DNA of 64,000 nucleotides from contig NW_027476353.1 in the NCBI RefSeq assembly GCF_051020955.1, forward strand, positions 124,001-188,000, in the 5' to 3' direction. The translations under genes were made by a program, and so were the position numbers. This stretch comes from Megalopta genalis. Its lineage: Eukaryota; Arthropoda; Insecta; Hymenoptera; Halictidae. The notes beneath the pieces were generated by a model. That model ran no database searches and was not told where the DNA came from. It was given only the letters and a program-made list of their open reading frames with translations. Positions 26,846 to 39,630 of this stretch are shown piece after piece; position 1 is the first letter of the stretch; the number at the start of each line of letters is the position of its first letter.

Positions 26846-27857
26846 CCAAGCGAAACACATGATTTAGCTTCAAATCAATGCGATGTAGAAGGTTTAGCTT
26901 CAAATCAATGCGATGTAGAAGGTTTAGATTCAAATCATTGCGATGTAGAAGGTTTAGCTGCAAATCAATGCGATGTAGAAGGTTTAGCTTCAAATCCAAG
27001 CGACACAAATGATTTAGCTTCGCATACTTGCCATATATGTGATATAGGTTCAAATGCATACGAAACAAACGAGTTAGCTTCAAATCCATGCGAAACACAT
27101 GATTTAGCTACAAATCAATGCGATGTAGAAGGTCTAGTTTCAAATCCATACGAAACAAGTGATTTAGCTTCAGATACTAGCGATATAAGTGATATAGCTT
27201 CAAATCGAGACGAAAAAAACGAGATAGCTTAATATCCAAGCAAAACACACGATTTAGCTTCAAATCAGTGCGACGTAGAAGGTTTAGCTTCAAATCAATG
27301 CGATGTAGAAGGTTTAGCTTCAATTCCAAGCGACACAAATGATTTAGCTTCAGATACTTGCGATATAAGTGACATGGGTTCAAATGTAGACGAAACAAAC
27401 GAGTTAGGTTCATATCCAAGCGAAACACATGATTCAGCTTCAAATCAATGCGAAGTAGAAGGCTTTGCTTTAAATCCATTCGGAACAAACGATTTAGCTT
27501 CAGATACTTGCGATATAAGTGATATAGGTTCAAATGCAGACGAAACAAACGAGTTCGCTTCATAACCAAGCGAAACACATGATTCAGCTGCAAATCAATG
27601 GGATGTAGAAGGTTTAGATTCATAACCATGCGAAACAAATGATTTAGCTTCAGATGCTTGCGATATAAGTGATATAGCTTCAAATGCAGACGAAACAAAC
27701 GAGTTAGCTTAATATCCAAGCGATTCACATGATTTAGTTTCAAATCAGTGCGACGTAGAAGGTTTAGCTTCATATCAATGCGATGTAGAAGGTTTAGATT
27801 CAAATCATTGCGATGTAGAAGGTTTAGCTTCAATTCAATGCGATGTAGAAGGTTTAG
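26321..27857. repeat. Block B2: 240-bp HORs
   Basis: The clearest 240-bp periodicity of the window is here: GAGTTAGCTTAATATCCAAG recurs at about 26,351, 26,591 and 26,831. Each unit has eight monomers, m4, m5, then four m1 copies (the second as TTAGATTCAAATCA(T/C)TGCG in many units), m2 as CCAAGCGACACAAATGAT, and m3 as TCACATACTTGCG. It is explained by adding three m1 copies to the pentamer. Past 27,180 the units become less regular and overlap the duplicated segment. Confidence 0.88.
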
Positions 27858-29933
27858 CTACAAATCCAAGCGACACAAATGATTTAGCTTCAAACACTTG
27901 GGATATAAGTGATATAGCTTGAAATGCAGAAGATCAAACGAGTTAGCTTCAAAATCCATGCGATAAAATTGATTTAGCTTCAAATCAATGCGAAGTATAA
28001 GGCTTAGCTTCCAATCCATGCGAAACAAATGATTTAGGTTCAGATACTTGCGGTATAAGTGATACAGCTTCAAATGCAGACGAAACAAACGAGTTAGCTT
28101 CATATCTATGCGAAACTCATGATTTAGCTTCAAATCAATGCGATTTAGAAGGTTTACCTTCAAATCCATGCTTAACAAATGATTTAGTTTCAAACACTTG
28201 GGATATAAGTGATATGGCTTCAAATGCAGACGATCAAACGAGTTAGCTTCAAAATCCATGCGATAAACTTGATTTTGCTTCAAATCAATGCGAAGTAGAA
28301 GGATTAGCTTCAAATCCGTGGAACACAAATGATTTAGCTTCAAATACTTGCGATATAAATGATACAGCTTCAAATGCAGGCGAAACAAACGTGTTAGCTT
28401 CTAATCCATGCGAAACTCATGATTTAGCTGCAAATCAATGCGATGTAGAAGGTTTACCTTCAAATCCATGCTTAACAAATGATTTAGCTTCAAACACTTG
28501 GGATATAAGTGATATAGCTTCAAATGCAGACGATCAAACGAGTTAGCTTCATAATCCACGCGATAAATTTGATTTAGCTTCAAATCAATGCGAAGTAGAA
28601 GGATGAGCTTCAAATCCATGCAATACAAATGATTTAGCTTCTAATACTTGCGATATAAATGATATAGCTTCAAATGCAGACGGTCAAACGAGTTAGCTTA
28701 ATAATCCACGCGATAAATTGTATTCAGCTTCAAATCAATGCGAAGTAGAAGGCTTAGCTTCCAATCCATGCGAAACAAATGATTTAGGTTCAGATACTTG
28801 CGGTATAAGTGATACAGCTCCAAATGCAGACGAAACGAACGAGTTAGCTTCATATCTATGCGAAACTCATGATTTAGCTTCAAATCAATGCGATGTAGAA
28901 GGTTTACCTTCAAATCCATGCTTAACAAATGATTTAGCTTCAAATACTAGCGATATAAATGATTAGATTCAAATGCAGGCGAAACAAACGAGTTAGCTTC
29001 TAATCCATGCGAAACTCATGATTTAGCTTCAAATCAATGCGATGTAGAAGGTTTACCTTCAAATCCATGCTTAACAAATAATTTAGCTTCAAACACTTGG
29101 GATATAAGCGATATAGCTTCAAATGCATACGATCAAACGAGTTAGGTTCAAAATCCATGCGATAAACTTGATTTAGCTTCAAATCAATGCGAAGTAGAAG
29201 GATGAGCTTCAAATCCAAGCAACACAAATGATTTAGCTTTAAATACTTGCGATATAAATGATATAGCTTCAAATGCAGGCGAAACAAACGAGTTAGCTTC
29301 TAATCCATGCGAAACTCATGATTTAGCTTCAAATCAATGCGATGTAGAAGGTTCATCTTCAAATCCATGCGCAACAAATGATTTAGCTTCAAACACTTGG
29401 GATATAAGTGATATAGGTTCAAATGCAGACGAAACAAACGAGTTAGCTTAATATCCAAGCGAAACACCTGATTTAGCTTCAAATCAAAGCGATGTAGAAG
29501 ATTTAGCTTCAAATCAATGCGATGTAGAAGGTTTAGATTCAAATCATTGCGATGTAGAAGGTTTAGCTTCAAATCAATGCGAAGTAGAAGGCTTAGCTTC
29601 AAATCCAAGCGGAACAAATGATTTAGCTGCAGATACTTGCGATGTAAGTGATATAGCTTCAAATGCAGACGAAACAAACGAGTTAGCTTAATATCCAAGC
29701 GAAAAACATGATTTAGTTTCAATCAATGCGATGTAGAAGGTTTAGCTTCAAATCAATGCGATGTAGAAGGTTTAGATTCAAATCACTGCGATGTAGAAGG
29801 TTTAGCTTCAAATCAATGCGATGTAGAAGGTTTAGCTTCAAATCCAAGCGACACAAATGATTTAGCTTCACATACTTGCGATATAAGTGATATAAGTTCA
29901 AATGCAGACGAAACAAACGAGTTAGCTTAATAA
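27409..29933. repeat. ~2.5-kb duplicated segment, copy 2 (partner 24,320-26,845)
   Basis: Second copy at offset 3,089 bp. Differences seen from copy 1 are a handful of substitutions, for example GGGATATAAGTG versus GGGATATATGTG near 28,505, and a single-base deletion near 29,719. At its right end (29,925 onward) the sequence switches to a segment resembling 24,473-24,600 (AATAACCAAGCG, GATTCAGCTGC, AATGGGATGTAG). Confidence 0.9.
27858..29410. repeat. Block A3: second A-type island (duplicate of A2)
   Basis: This is the A-type portion of the second copy of the 2.5-kb duplication and has the same subunit order and markers as A2. It is again flanked by B-type monomers on both sides, so the A/B boundaries of A2 were copied with it rather than formed independently. 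Confidence 0.87.
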
Positions 29934-31430
29934 CCAAGCGAAACACATGATTCAGCTGCAAATCAATGGGATGTAGAAGGTTTAGATTCATAACCATACG
30001 AAACAAATGATTTAGCTTCAGATGCTAGCGATATAATTGATATAGGTTCAAATGCTGACGAAACAAACGAGCTAGCTTCAACTCCATGCGACACACATCA
30101 CCTCGCTTCAAATCAATGCGGTGTAGAAGATTTAGCTTCAAATCAATGCGATGTAGAAGGTTTTGATTCAAATCAATGCGATGTAGAAAGTTTAGCTTCA
30201 AATCAATGCGATGTAGAAGGTTTATCTTCAAATCGAAGCGACACAAATGATTTAGCTTCACATACTTGCGATATAAGTGATATAGGTTCAAATGCAGCGG
30301 AAACAAACGAGCTAGCTTGAACTCCATGCGACACTCATGATTTTGCTTCAAATCAATTCGATGAAGAAGGTTTAGCTTCAAATCAATGCGATATAGAAGG
30401 TTTAGATTCAAATGAATGCGATGTAGAATGTTTAGCTACAAATCAATGCGATGTAGAAGGTTTAGCTTCAAATCCAAGCGACACAAATGATTTAGCTTCA
30501 CATACTTGCGATATATGTGATATAGGTTCAAATGCATACGACAAATGGAAACGAGTTAGCTTCAAATCCATGCGAAACACATGATTTAGCTACAAATCAA
30601 TGCGATGTAGAAGGTTTAGCTTCAAATCAATGCGATGTAGAAGGTTTAGCTTCAAATCAATGCGAATTAGAAGGCTTAGCTCCAAATCCATGCGATACAA
30701 ATGACTCAGATACATATACTTGCGATATAAGTGATATAGCATTAAATGCAGACGAAACAAACGAGTTATCTTCAAATCCATGCGAAACACATGATTTAGC
30801 TACAAATCAATGCGATCTAGAAGGTTTAGCTTCAAATCATTGCGAAGTAGAAGGTTTAGCTTTAAATCAATGCGATGTAGAAGGTTTAGCTTCAAATCCA
30901 AGCGACACAAATGATTTAGCTTCACATACTTGCGATATATGTGATATAGGTTCAAATGCATACGAAACAAACGAGTTAGCTTCAAATCCATGCGAAACAC
31001 ATGATTTAGTTACAAATCAATGCGATGTAGAAGGTTAAGCTTCAAATCAATGCGATGTAGAAGGTTTAGCTTCAATTCCAAACGACACAAATGATTTAGC
31101 TTCAGATACTTGCGATATAAGTGATATAGCTTCATATGCAGACGAAACAAACGAGATAGCTTAATATCCAAGCGAAAAACATGATTTAGCTTCAAATCAA
31201 TGCGATGTAGAAGGTTTAGCTTCAAATCAATGCGATGTAGAAGGTTGAGCTTCAAATCCATGCGAAACAAATGATATAGATTCAAACACTTGCGATATAA
31301 GTGATATAGCTTCAAATGCAGACGAATCAAACGAGTTAGCTTCAAATCCATGCGAAACATATTATTTAGCATTAAATCAATGCGATGTCGAAGGTTTAGC
31401 TTCAAATCCATGCGAAACAAATGATTTAGC
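29411..31430. repeat. Block B3: B-type repeat with m1 runs
   Basis: B-type monomers with CCAAGCGACACAAATGAT and serial m1 copies. Units of 210 bp appear at about 30,560-31,010, where CCATGCGAAACACATGAT recurs at 30,568 (shifted by the 30,536 irregularity), 30,778 and 30,988. The forward frame is open for 168 codons at 30,532-31,038, but this is pure repeat. It includes the copy of the 23,800-24,215 segment at 30,191-30,606. Confidence 0.83.
30191..30606. repeat. ~415-bp duplicated segment, copy 2 (partner 23,800-24,215)
   Basis: Second copy at offset 6,391 bp. It lies on the far side of both copies of the 2.5-kb duplication, which suggests that the 2.5-kb segments amplified inside an older B-type neighbourhood, or that this piece was copied across them. 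Confidence 0.85.
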
Positions 31431-31770
31431 TTCTAACACTTGGGATATAAGTGATATAGCTTCAAATGCAGACGAAACAAACGAGTTAGTTTCAAACGCT
31501 AAACACATGATTAAGCTTCAAATCAATGCGATGCAGAAGGTTTAGCTTCAAATTCAAGCGAAACACATGATTTTGCTTCAAATCAATGCGATATAGAAGG
31601 TTTACCTTTAAATCCATGCTTAACAAATAATTTAGCTTCAAATACTAGCGATATAAATGATATAACTTCAAATGCAGGGGAAACAAACAACTTAGCTTCT
31701 AATCCATGCGAAACTCATGATTTAGCTTCAAATCAATGCGATGTAGAAGGTTTAGCTTCAAATCCCTGCG
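31431..31770. repeat. Mixed B/A/C junction
   Basis: Monomer types change several times in a short interval. A one-base loss occurs near 31,495 (CAAACGCTAAACACATG in place of a normal m5). A single A-like pentamer lies at about 31,593-31,745 (TTTACCTTTAAATCC, TGCTTAACAAATAAT, TTCTAATCCATGCGAAACTC). Then C-type features begin (AACATCAAATACTTGCG, TCAAATGGAGGG). Confidence 0.75.
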
Positions 31771-33040
31771 AAACAAATGATTTAACATCAAATACTTGCG
31801 ATATCAGTGATATAGCTTCAAATGGAGGGAAAACAAATGAGTTAACTTCAAATCCATGCAAAACACATGATTAAGCTTCAAAACAATGCTATGTAGAAGG
31901 TTTAGCTTCAAATCCTAGCGAAACAGATGATTTAGCTTCAAATCAATGCGATGTAGTAGGTTTAGCTTCAAATCCATGCGGAACAAACGATTTAACATCA
32001 GATACTTGCGATATAAGTGATATAGCTTCAAATGGAGGGGAAACAAATGAGTTAGCTTCAAATCCATGCAAAACACATGATTAAGGTTCAAATCAATGAT
32101 ATGTAGAAGGTTTAGCTTCAAATCCAAGCGAAGCACATGATTTAGCTTCAAATCAATGCGATGTAGAAGGTTTAGCTTCAAATCCATGCGGAACAAATGA
32201 TTTAACATCAGATGCTTGCGATATCAGTGATATAGCTTCAAATGGAGGGGAAACAAATGAGTTAGCATCAAATCCATGCAAAACACATGATTAAGCTTCA
32301 AATCAATGCTATGTAGAAGGTTTTGCTTCAAATCCAAGCGAAACACATGATTTAGCTTCAATTCAATGCGATGTAGAAGGTTTAGCTTCAAATCCATGCA
32401 AAACAAATGATTTAGCTTCAAACACTTGGGATATAAGTGATATAGCTTCAAATGGAGAAGCATCAAACGAGTTAGCTTCATATCCAAGCGAAACACATGA
32501 TTTAGCTTGCAATCTATGCGATGTAGAAGGCTTAGCTTCAAATCCATGCGAAGCAAATGATTTAACATCAGATACATGCGATATAAGTGATATAGCTTCA
32601 AATGGAGGGGATACAAATGAGTTAGCTTCAAATCCAAGCAAAACACATGATTAAGATTCAAATCAATGCTATGTAGAAGGTTTAGTTTCAAATCCAAGCG
32701 AAACACATGATTTAGCTTCAAATCAATGCGATGTAGAAGGTTTAGCTTCAAATCCATGCGGAACAAATGATTTAGCTTCAGATACTTGCGATATAAGTGA
32801 TATAGCTTCAAATGGAGTGCAAAGAAATGAGTCAGCTTCAAATCCATACAAAACACATGATTAAGCTCCAAATCAATGCTATGTAGAAGATTTAGCTTCA
32901 AATCCAAGCGAAACACATGATTTAGTTTCAAATCAATGCGATGTAGAAGGTTTAGCTTCAAATACATGCGGAACAAATGATTTAACATCAGATGCTTGCG
33001 ATATCAGTGATATAGCTTCAAATGCAGGCGAATCAAACGA

Positions 33041-33364
33041 GTTAGATTCAAAATCCATGCGATAAACTTGATTTAGCTTCAAATCAATGCGAAGTAAAAG
33101 GATTAGCTTCAAATCCGTGGAACACAAATGATTTAGCTTCAAATACTTGCGATATAAATGATATAGCTTCAAATGCAGGCGAAACAAACTAGTTAGCTTC
33201 AAATCCATGCGAAACTCATGATTTAGCTTCAAATCAATGCGATGTAGAAGGTTTACCTTCAAATCCATGCTTAACAAATGATTTCGCTTCAAATATTTGC
33301 GATATAAATGATATGGCTTCAAATGCAGGCGAAACAAACGTGTTAGCTTCTGATCCATGCGAAA
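33041..33364. repeat. 324-bp patch of A-type sequence inside block C1
   Basis: Between two C-type stretches lies a piece carrying A-only markers: GTTAGATTCAAAATCCATGC, AGTAAAAGGATTAGC, TCCGTGGAACAC, AACTAGTTAGC, ATTTCGCTTC, GATATGGCTTC and TTCTGATCCATGCG. It aligns with 12,369-12,692 (offset 20,672) and 15,220-15,543 (offset 17,821). In what I compared the only clear difference is TTCAAATCC for TTCTAATCC near 33,200. The rest of block C1 has none of these markers. It is consistent with a non-reciprocal transfer (gene conversion) or a short duplication across about 20 kb. Confidence 0.88.
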
Positions 33365-34384
33365 CATATGATTTAGCTGCAAATCAATGCGATGTAGAAG
33401 GTTTAGCTTCAAATTCGTGCGAAACAAATGATTTAGCTTCAAACACTTGTGATATAAGTGATATAGCTTCAAATGGAGGGGAATCAAATGAGTTAACTTC
33501 AAATCCATGCAAAACACATGATTAAGCTTCAAATTAATGCTATGTAGAAGGATTAGCTTCAAATCCAAGCGAAACACATGATTTAGCTTCAAATCAATGC
33601 GATCTAGAAGGTTTAGCTTCAAATCCATGCGGAACAAGTGATTTAACATCAGATACTTGCGATATAAGTGATATAGCTTCAAATGGAGTGGAAACAAATG
33701 AGTCAGCTTCAAATCCATGCAAAACACATGATTAAGCTTTAAATCAATGCTATGTAGAAGGTTTAGCTACAAATCCATGCGGAACAAACGATTTAACATC
33801 AGATACTTGCGATATAAGTGATATAGCTTCAAATGGAGGGGAAACAAATGAGTTAGCTTGAAATCCATGCAAAACACATGATTAAGGTTCAAATAAATGC
33901 TATGTAGAAGGTTTAGCTTCAAATCCAAGCGAAGCACATGATTTAGCTTCAAATCAATGCGATGTAGAAGGTTTAGCTTCAAATCCATGCGGAACAAATG
34001 ATTTAACATCAGATACTTGCAATATAAGTGATATAGTTTCAAATGGAGGGGAAACAAATGAGTTAGCTTCAAATCCATGCAAAACACATGATTAAGCTTC
34101 AAATTAATGCTATGTAGAAGGTTTTGCTTCAAATCCAAGCGAAACAGATGAGTTAGCTTTAATTCAATGCGATGTAGAAGGTTTAGCTTCAAATCCATGC
34201 AAAACAAATGATTTAGCTTTAAACACTTGGGATATAAGTAATATAGCTTCAAATGGAGAAGAATCAAACGAGTTAGCTTCATATCCAAGCGAAACACTTG
34301 ATTAACCTTCCAATCTATGCGATGTAGAAGGTTTAGCTTCAAATCCATGCGGAATAAATGATTTAACATCTGATGCATGCGATA

Positions 34385-35450
34385 TCAGTGATATAGCTTC
34401 AAATGGAGGGGAAACAAATGAGTTAGCATCAAATCCATGCGAAACACATGATTAAGCTTCAAATCAATGCTATGTAGAAGGTTTTGCTTCAAATCCAAGC
34501 GAAACAGATGATTTAGCTTCAATTCAATGCGATGTAGAAGGTTTGGCTTCAAATCCATGCAAAACAAATGATTTAGCTTTAAACACTTGGGATATAAGTG
34601 ATATAGCTTCAAATGGAGAAGAATCAAACGAGTTAGCTTCATATCCAAGCGAAACACATGATTAAGCTTCCAATCTATGCGATGTAGAAGCCTTAGCTTT
34701 AAATCCATGCGAAGCAAATGATTTAACATCAGATACATGCGATACAAGTGATATAGCTTCAAATGGAGGGGATACAAATGAGTTAGATTCAAATGCATGC
34801 AAAACACATGATTAAGCTTCAAACCAATGCTATGTAGAAGGTTTAGCTTCAAATCCAAGCGAAACACATGATTTAGCTTCAAATCAATGCGATGTAGAAG
34901 GATTAGCTTCAAATCCATGCGAAGCAAATGATTGAGCTTCAAACACTTGGGATATAAGTGATATAGCTTCAACAGCATGCGAAACCAACGAGCTAGCTTC
35001 ATATCCAAGCGAAACACATGATTTAACTTCAAATCAATGCGATGTAGAAGGTTTAGCTTCAAATCCCTGCGAAACAAATGATTTAAAATCAGATACTTGC
35101 GAAATAAGTGATATAGTTTCAAATGGAAGGGAAACAAATGAGTTAGCTCCAAATCCATGCAAAATACATGATTAGGTTTCAAATCAATGCTATGTAGAAG
35201 GTTTAGCTTCAAATCCAAGCGAAACACATGATTTAGCATCAAATCAATGCGATGTAGAAGGTTTAGCTTCAAATCCATGCGGAACAAATGATTTAACATC
35301 AGATGCTTGCGATATCAGTGATATAGCTTCAAATGTAGGGGAAACAAATGAGTTAGCATCAAATCCACGCAAAACACATGATTAAGCTTCAAATCAAGGG
35401 TATGTAGAAGGTTTTGCTTCAAATCCAAGCGAAACACATGATTTAGCTTC
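34385..35450. repeat. ~1.07-kb duplicated segment, copy 1 (partner 48,583-49,648)
   Basis: Aligns with 48,583-49,648 at a constant offset of 14,198 bp. Monomer order and private variants agree: GTAGAAGCCTTAGC, TCAAATGCATGC, TCAACAGCATGCGAAACC, TCAAATGGAAGGG, AAAATACATGATTAGG and TCAAATCAAGGGTATG. Reverse translations of 34,385-35,299 and 48,580-49,497 are nearly identical over about 304 residues. The pair links C1 and C2 on opposite sides of block D. Confidence 0.88.
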
Positions 35451-36809
35451 AAATCAATGCGATGTAGAAGGTTTAGCTTCAAATCCCTGCGAAACAAATG
35501 ATTTAACATCAGATACTTGCGATATAAGTGATATAGTTTCAAATGGAAGGGAAACAAATGAGTTAGCTCCAAATCCATGCAAAATACATGAGTAGGTTTC
35601 AAATCAATGCTATGTAGAAGGTTTAGTTTCAAATCCAAGCGAAACACATGATTTAGCATCAAATCAATGCGATGTAGAAGGTTTAGCTTCAAATCCATGC
35701 GGAACAAATGATTTAACATCAGATGCTTGCGATATCAGTGATGTAGCTTCAAATGTAGGGGAAACAAATGAGTTAACTTGAAATCCATGCAAAACACATG
35801 ATTAAGCTTCAAATCAATGCTATGTAGAAGGTTTGGCTTCAAATCCAAGCGAAAAAATTATTTTGCTTCAAACACTTGGGATATAAGTGATATAGCTTCA
35901 AATTCAGACGAATCAAACGAGTTAGCTCAAAAATCCATGCGAAGCAAATGATTTATCTTCAAATCAATGCGAAGTAGAAGGCTTAGTTGCAAATCCATGA
36001 GAAATAAATGATTTAGCTTCAGATACTTGCGATGTAAGTGATATAGTTTCAAATGCAGAGGAAACAAACGAGCTAGCATCAACTCCACGCGACAGTCATG
36101 ATTTAGCTTCACATCAATGCGATGCAGAAGGTTTAGCTTCAAATCAATGCGATGTAGAAGGTTTACCTTCAAATCCATGCGAACAAAATTATTTAGCATC
36201 AAACACTTGGAATATAAGTGATATAGCTTCAAATGCAGACGAATCAGACGAGTTAGCTCAAAAATCCATGCGAAACAAATGATTTATCTTCAAATCAATG
36301 CGAAGTAGAAGGCATAGTTGCAAATCCATGCGAAACAAATGATTTAGCTTCAGATTCTTGCGATATAAGTGATATAGGTTCAAATGCAGAGGAAACAAAC
36401 AAGCTAGCTTCAACTCCACGCGACAATCATGATTTAGCTTCAAATCAATGCGATGTAGAAGGTTTTGCTTCAAATCAATGCGATGTAGAAGGTTTAGCTT
36501 CAAATCCAAGCGAAAAACATGATTTAGCTTCAAATCAATGTGATGTAGAAGGTTTAGCTTCAAATCCAAGCGAAAAACATGATTTAGCTTCAAATATATG
36601 CGATGTAGAAGGTTTAGCTTCAAATACATGCGGAACAAATGATTTAACATCAGATGCTTGCGATATCAGTGATATAGCTTCAAATGGAGGGGAAACAAAT
36701 GAGTTAGCATCTAACCCATGCAAAACACATGATTAAGCTTCAAATCAAGGCTATGTAGAAGGTTTTGCTTCAAATCCAAGCGAAACACATGATTTGGCTT
36801 CAATTCAAT

Positions 36810-38550
36810 GCGATGTAGAAGGCTTTGCTTTAAATCCATGCGAAGCAAATGATTTAACATCAGATACATGCGATACAAGTGATATAGCTTCAAATGGAGG
36901 GGATACAAATGAGTTAGATTCAAATGCACGCAAAACACATGATTAAGCTTCAAACCAATGCTATGTGGAAGGTTTAGCTTCAAATCCAAGAGAAACACAT
37001 GATTTAGCTTCAAATCAATGCGATGTAGAAGGTTTTGCTTCAAATCCATGCAGAACAAATGATTTAACATCAGATACTTGCAATATAAGTGATATAGATT
37101 AAACTGCAGGCGAAATAAACGAGTTAGCTTCAAATCCATGCGAAACACTTGATAAAGTTTCAAATCAATGCGATGTAGAAGGATTAGCTTCAAATCCATG
37201 CGAAGCAAATGATTGAGCTTCAAACACTTGGGATATAAGTGATATAGCTTCAGCAGCATGCGAAACCAACGAGCTAGCTTCATATCCAAGCGAAACACAT
37301 GATTTAACTTCAAATCAATGCGATGTAGAATGTTTAGCTTCAAATCCCTGCGAAACAAATGATTTAACAACAAATACTTGCGATATCAGTGATATAGCTT
37401 CAAATGGAGGGGAATCAAATGAGTTAACTTGAAATCCATGCAAAACACATGATTAAGCTTCAAATCAATGCTATGTAGAAGGTTTTGCTTCAAATCCTAG
37501 CGAAACACATGACTTAGCTTCAAATCAATGCGACGTAGTAGGTTTAGCTTCAAATCCATGCAAAACAAATGATTTAGCTTTAAATACTTGGGATATAAGT
37601 GATATAGCTTCAAATGGAGAAGAATCAAACGAGTTAGCTTCATATCCAAGCGAAACACATGATTAAGCTTCCAATCTATGCGATGTAGAAGGCTTAGCTT
37701 TAAATCCATGCGAAGCAAATGATTTAACATCAGATACATGCGATACAAGTGATATAGCTTCAAATGGAGGGGATACAAATGAGTTAGATTCAAATGCATG
37801 CAAAACACATGATTAAGCTTCAAACCAATGCTATGTAGAAGGTTTAGCTTCAAATCCAAGAGAAACACATGATTTAGCTTCAAATCAATGCGATGTAGAA
37901 GGTTTTGCTTCAAATCCATGCGGAACAAATGATTTAACATCAGATACTTGCAATATAGTGATATAGATTAAACTGCAGGCGATATAAACGAGTTAGCTTC
38001 AGATCCATGCGAAACACTTGATTTAGTTTCAAATCAATGCGATGTAGCAGGATTAGCTTCAAATCCATGCGAAGCAAATGATTGAGCTTCAAACACTTGG
38101 GATATAAGTGATATAGCTTCAGCAGCATGCGAAACCAACGAGCTAGCTTCATATCCAAGCGAAACACATGATTTAACTTCAAATCAATGCGATGTAGAAT
38201 GTTTAGCTTCAAATCCCTGCGAAACAAATGACTTAACAACAAATACTTGCGATATCAGTGATATAGCTTCAAATGGAGGGGAAACAAATGAGTTAACTTC
38301 AAATCCATGCAAAACACATGATTAAGCTTCAAATCAATGCTATGTAGAAGGTTTTGCTTCAAATCCAAGCGAAACACATGATTTAGCTTCAATTCAATGC
38401 GATGTAGAAGGTTTAGCTTCAAATCCATGCAAAACAAATGATTTAGCTTTAAACACTTGGGATATAGGTGATATAGCTTCAACAGCATGCGAAACCAACG
38501 AGCTAGCTTCATATCCAAGCGAAACACATGATTTAGCTTCCAATCTATGC
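36810..38550. repeat. ~870-bp HOR, two tandem copies plus a truncated third
   Basis: The segment 36,810-37,680 repeats at 37,680-38,550 at offset 870, falling to 869 after a one-base deletion near 37,956 (CAATATAGTG versus CAATATAAGTG). Both copies hold GATTAAACTGCAGGCGA, GATACAAGTG, TCAGCAGCATGCGAAACC and GTAGAATGTTTAGC. A shortened third relative follows to about 38,900, where the monomers between GAGTTAGATTC and GAAACACTTGATTTAG have been lost. 870 bp is 29 monomers. Confidence 0.83.
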
Positions 38551-39630
38551 GATGTAGAAGGCTTAGCTTTAAATCCATGCGAAGCAAATGATTTAACATC
38601 AGATACATGCGATATAAGTGATATAGCTTGTAATGGAGGGGATACAAATGAGTTAGATTCAAAACCATGCGAAACACTTGATTTAGTTTCAAATCAATGC
38701 GATGTAGAAGGATTAGCTTCAAATCCATGCGAAGCAAATGATTGAGCTTCAAACACTTGGGATATAGGTGATATAGCTTCAACAGCATGCGAAACCAACG
38801 AGCTAGCTTCATATCCAAGCGAAACACATGATTTAACTTCAAATCAATGCGATGTAGAAGGTTGAGCTTCAAATCCCTGCGAAACAAATGATTTAACATC
38901 AAATACTTGCGATATCAGTGATATAGCTTCAAATGGAGGGGAAACAAATGAGTTAACTTCAAATCCATGCAAAATACATGATTAAGCTTCAAATCAATGC
39001 TATGTAGAAGGTTTAGCTTCAAATCCTAGCGAAACACATGATTTAGCTTGAAATCAATGCGATGTAGTAGGTTTAGCTTCAAATCCATGCGGAACAAATG
39101 ATTTAACATCAGATACTTGTGATATACGTGATATAGTTTCAAATGGAGGGGAAACAAATGAGTTAGCTTCAAATCCATGCAAAACACATGATTAAGCTTC
39201 AAATCAATGCTATGTAGAAGGTTTAGCTTCAAATCCAAGCGAAATACATGATTTAGCTTCTAATCAATGCGATGTAGAAGGTTTAGCTTCAAATCCATGC
39301 GGAACAAAAGATTTAACATCAGATACTTGCGATATAAGTGATATAGATTAAATTGCAGGCGAAATAAACGAGTTAGCTTCAAATCCATGCGAAACACTTG
39401 ATTTAGTTTCAAATCAATGCGATGAAGAAGGATTAGCCTCAAATCCATGCGAAGCAAATGATTGAGCTTCAAACACTTGGGATATAGGTGATATAGCTTC
39501 AACAGCTTGCGAAACCAACGAGTTAGCTTCATATCCAAGCGAAACACATGATTTAACTTCAAATCAATGCGATGTAGAAGGTTTAGCTTCAAATCCCTGC
39601 GAAACAAATGATTTAACATCAAATACTTGC

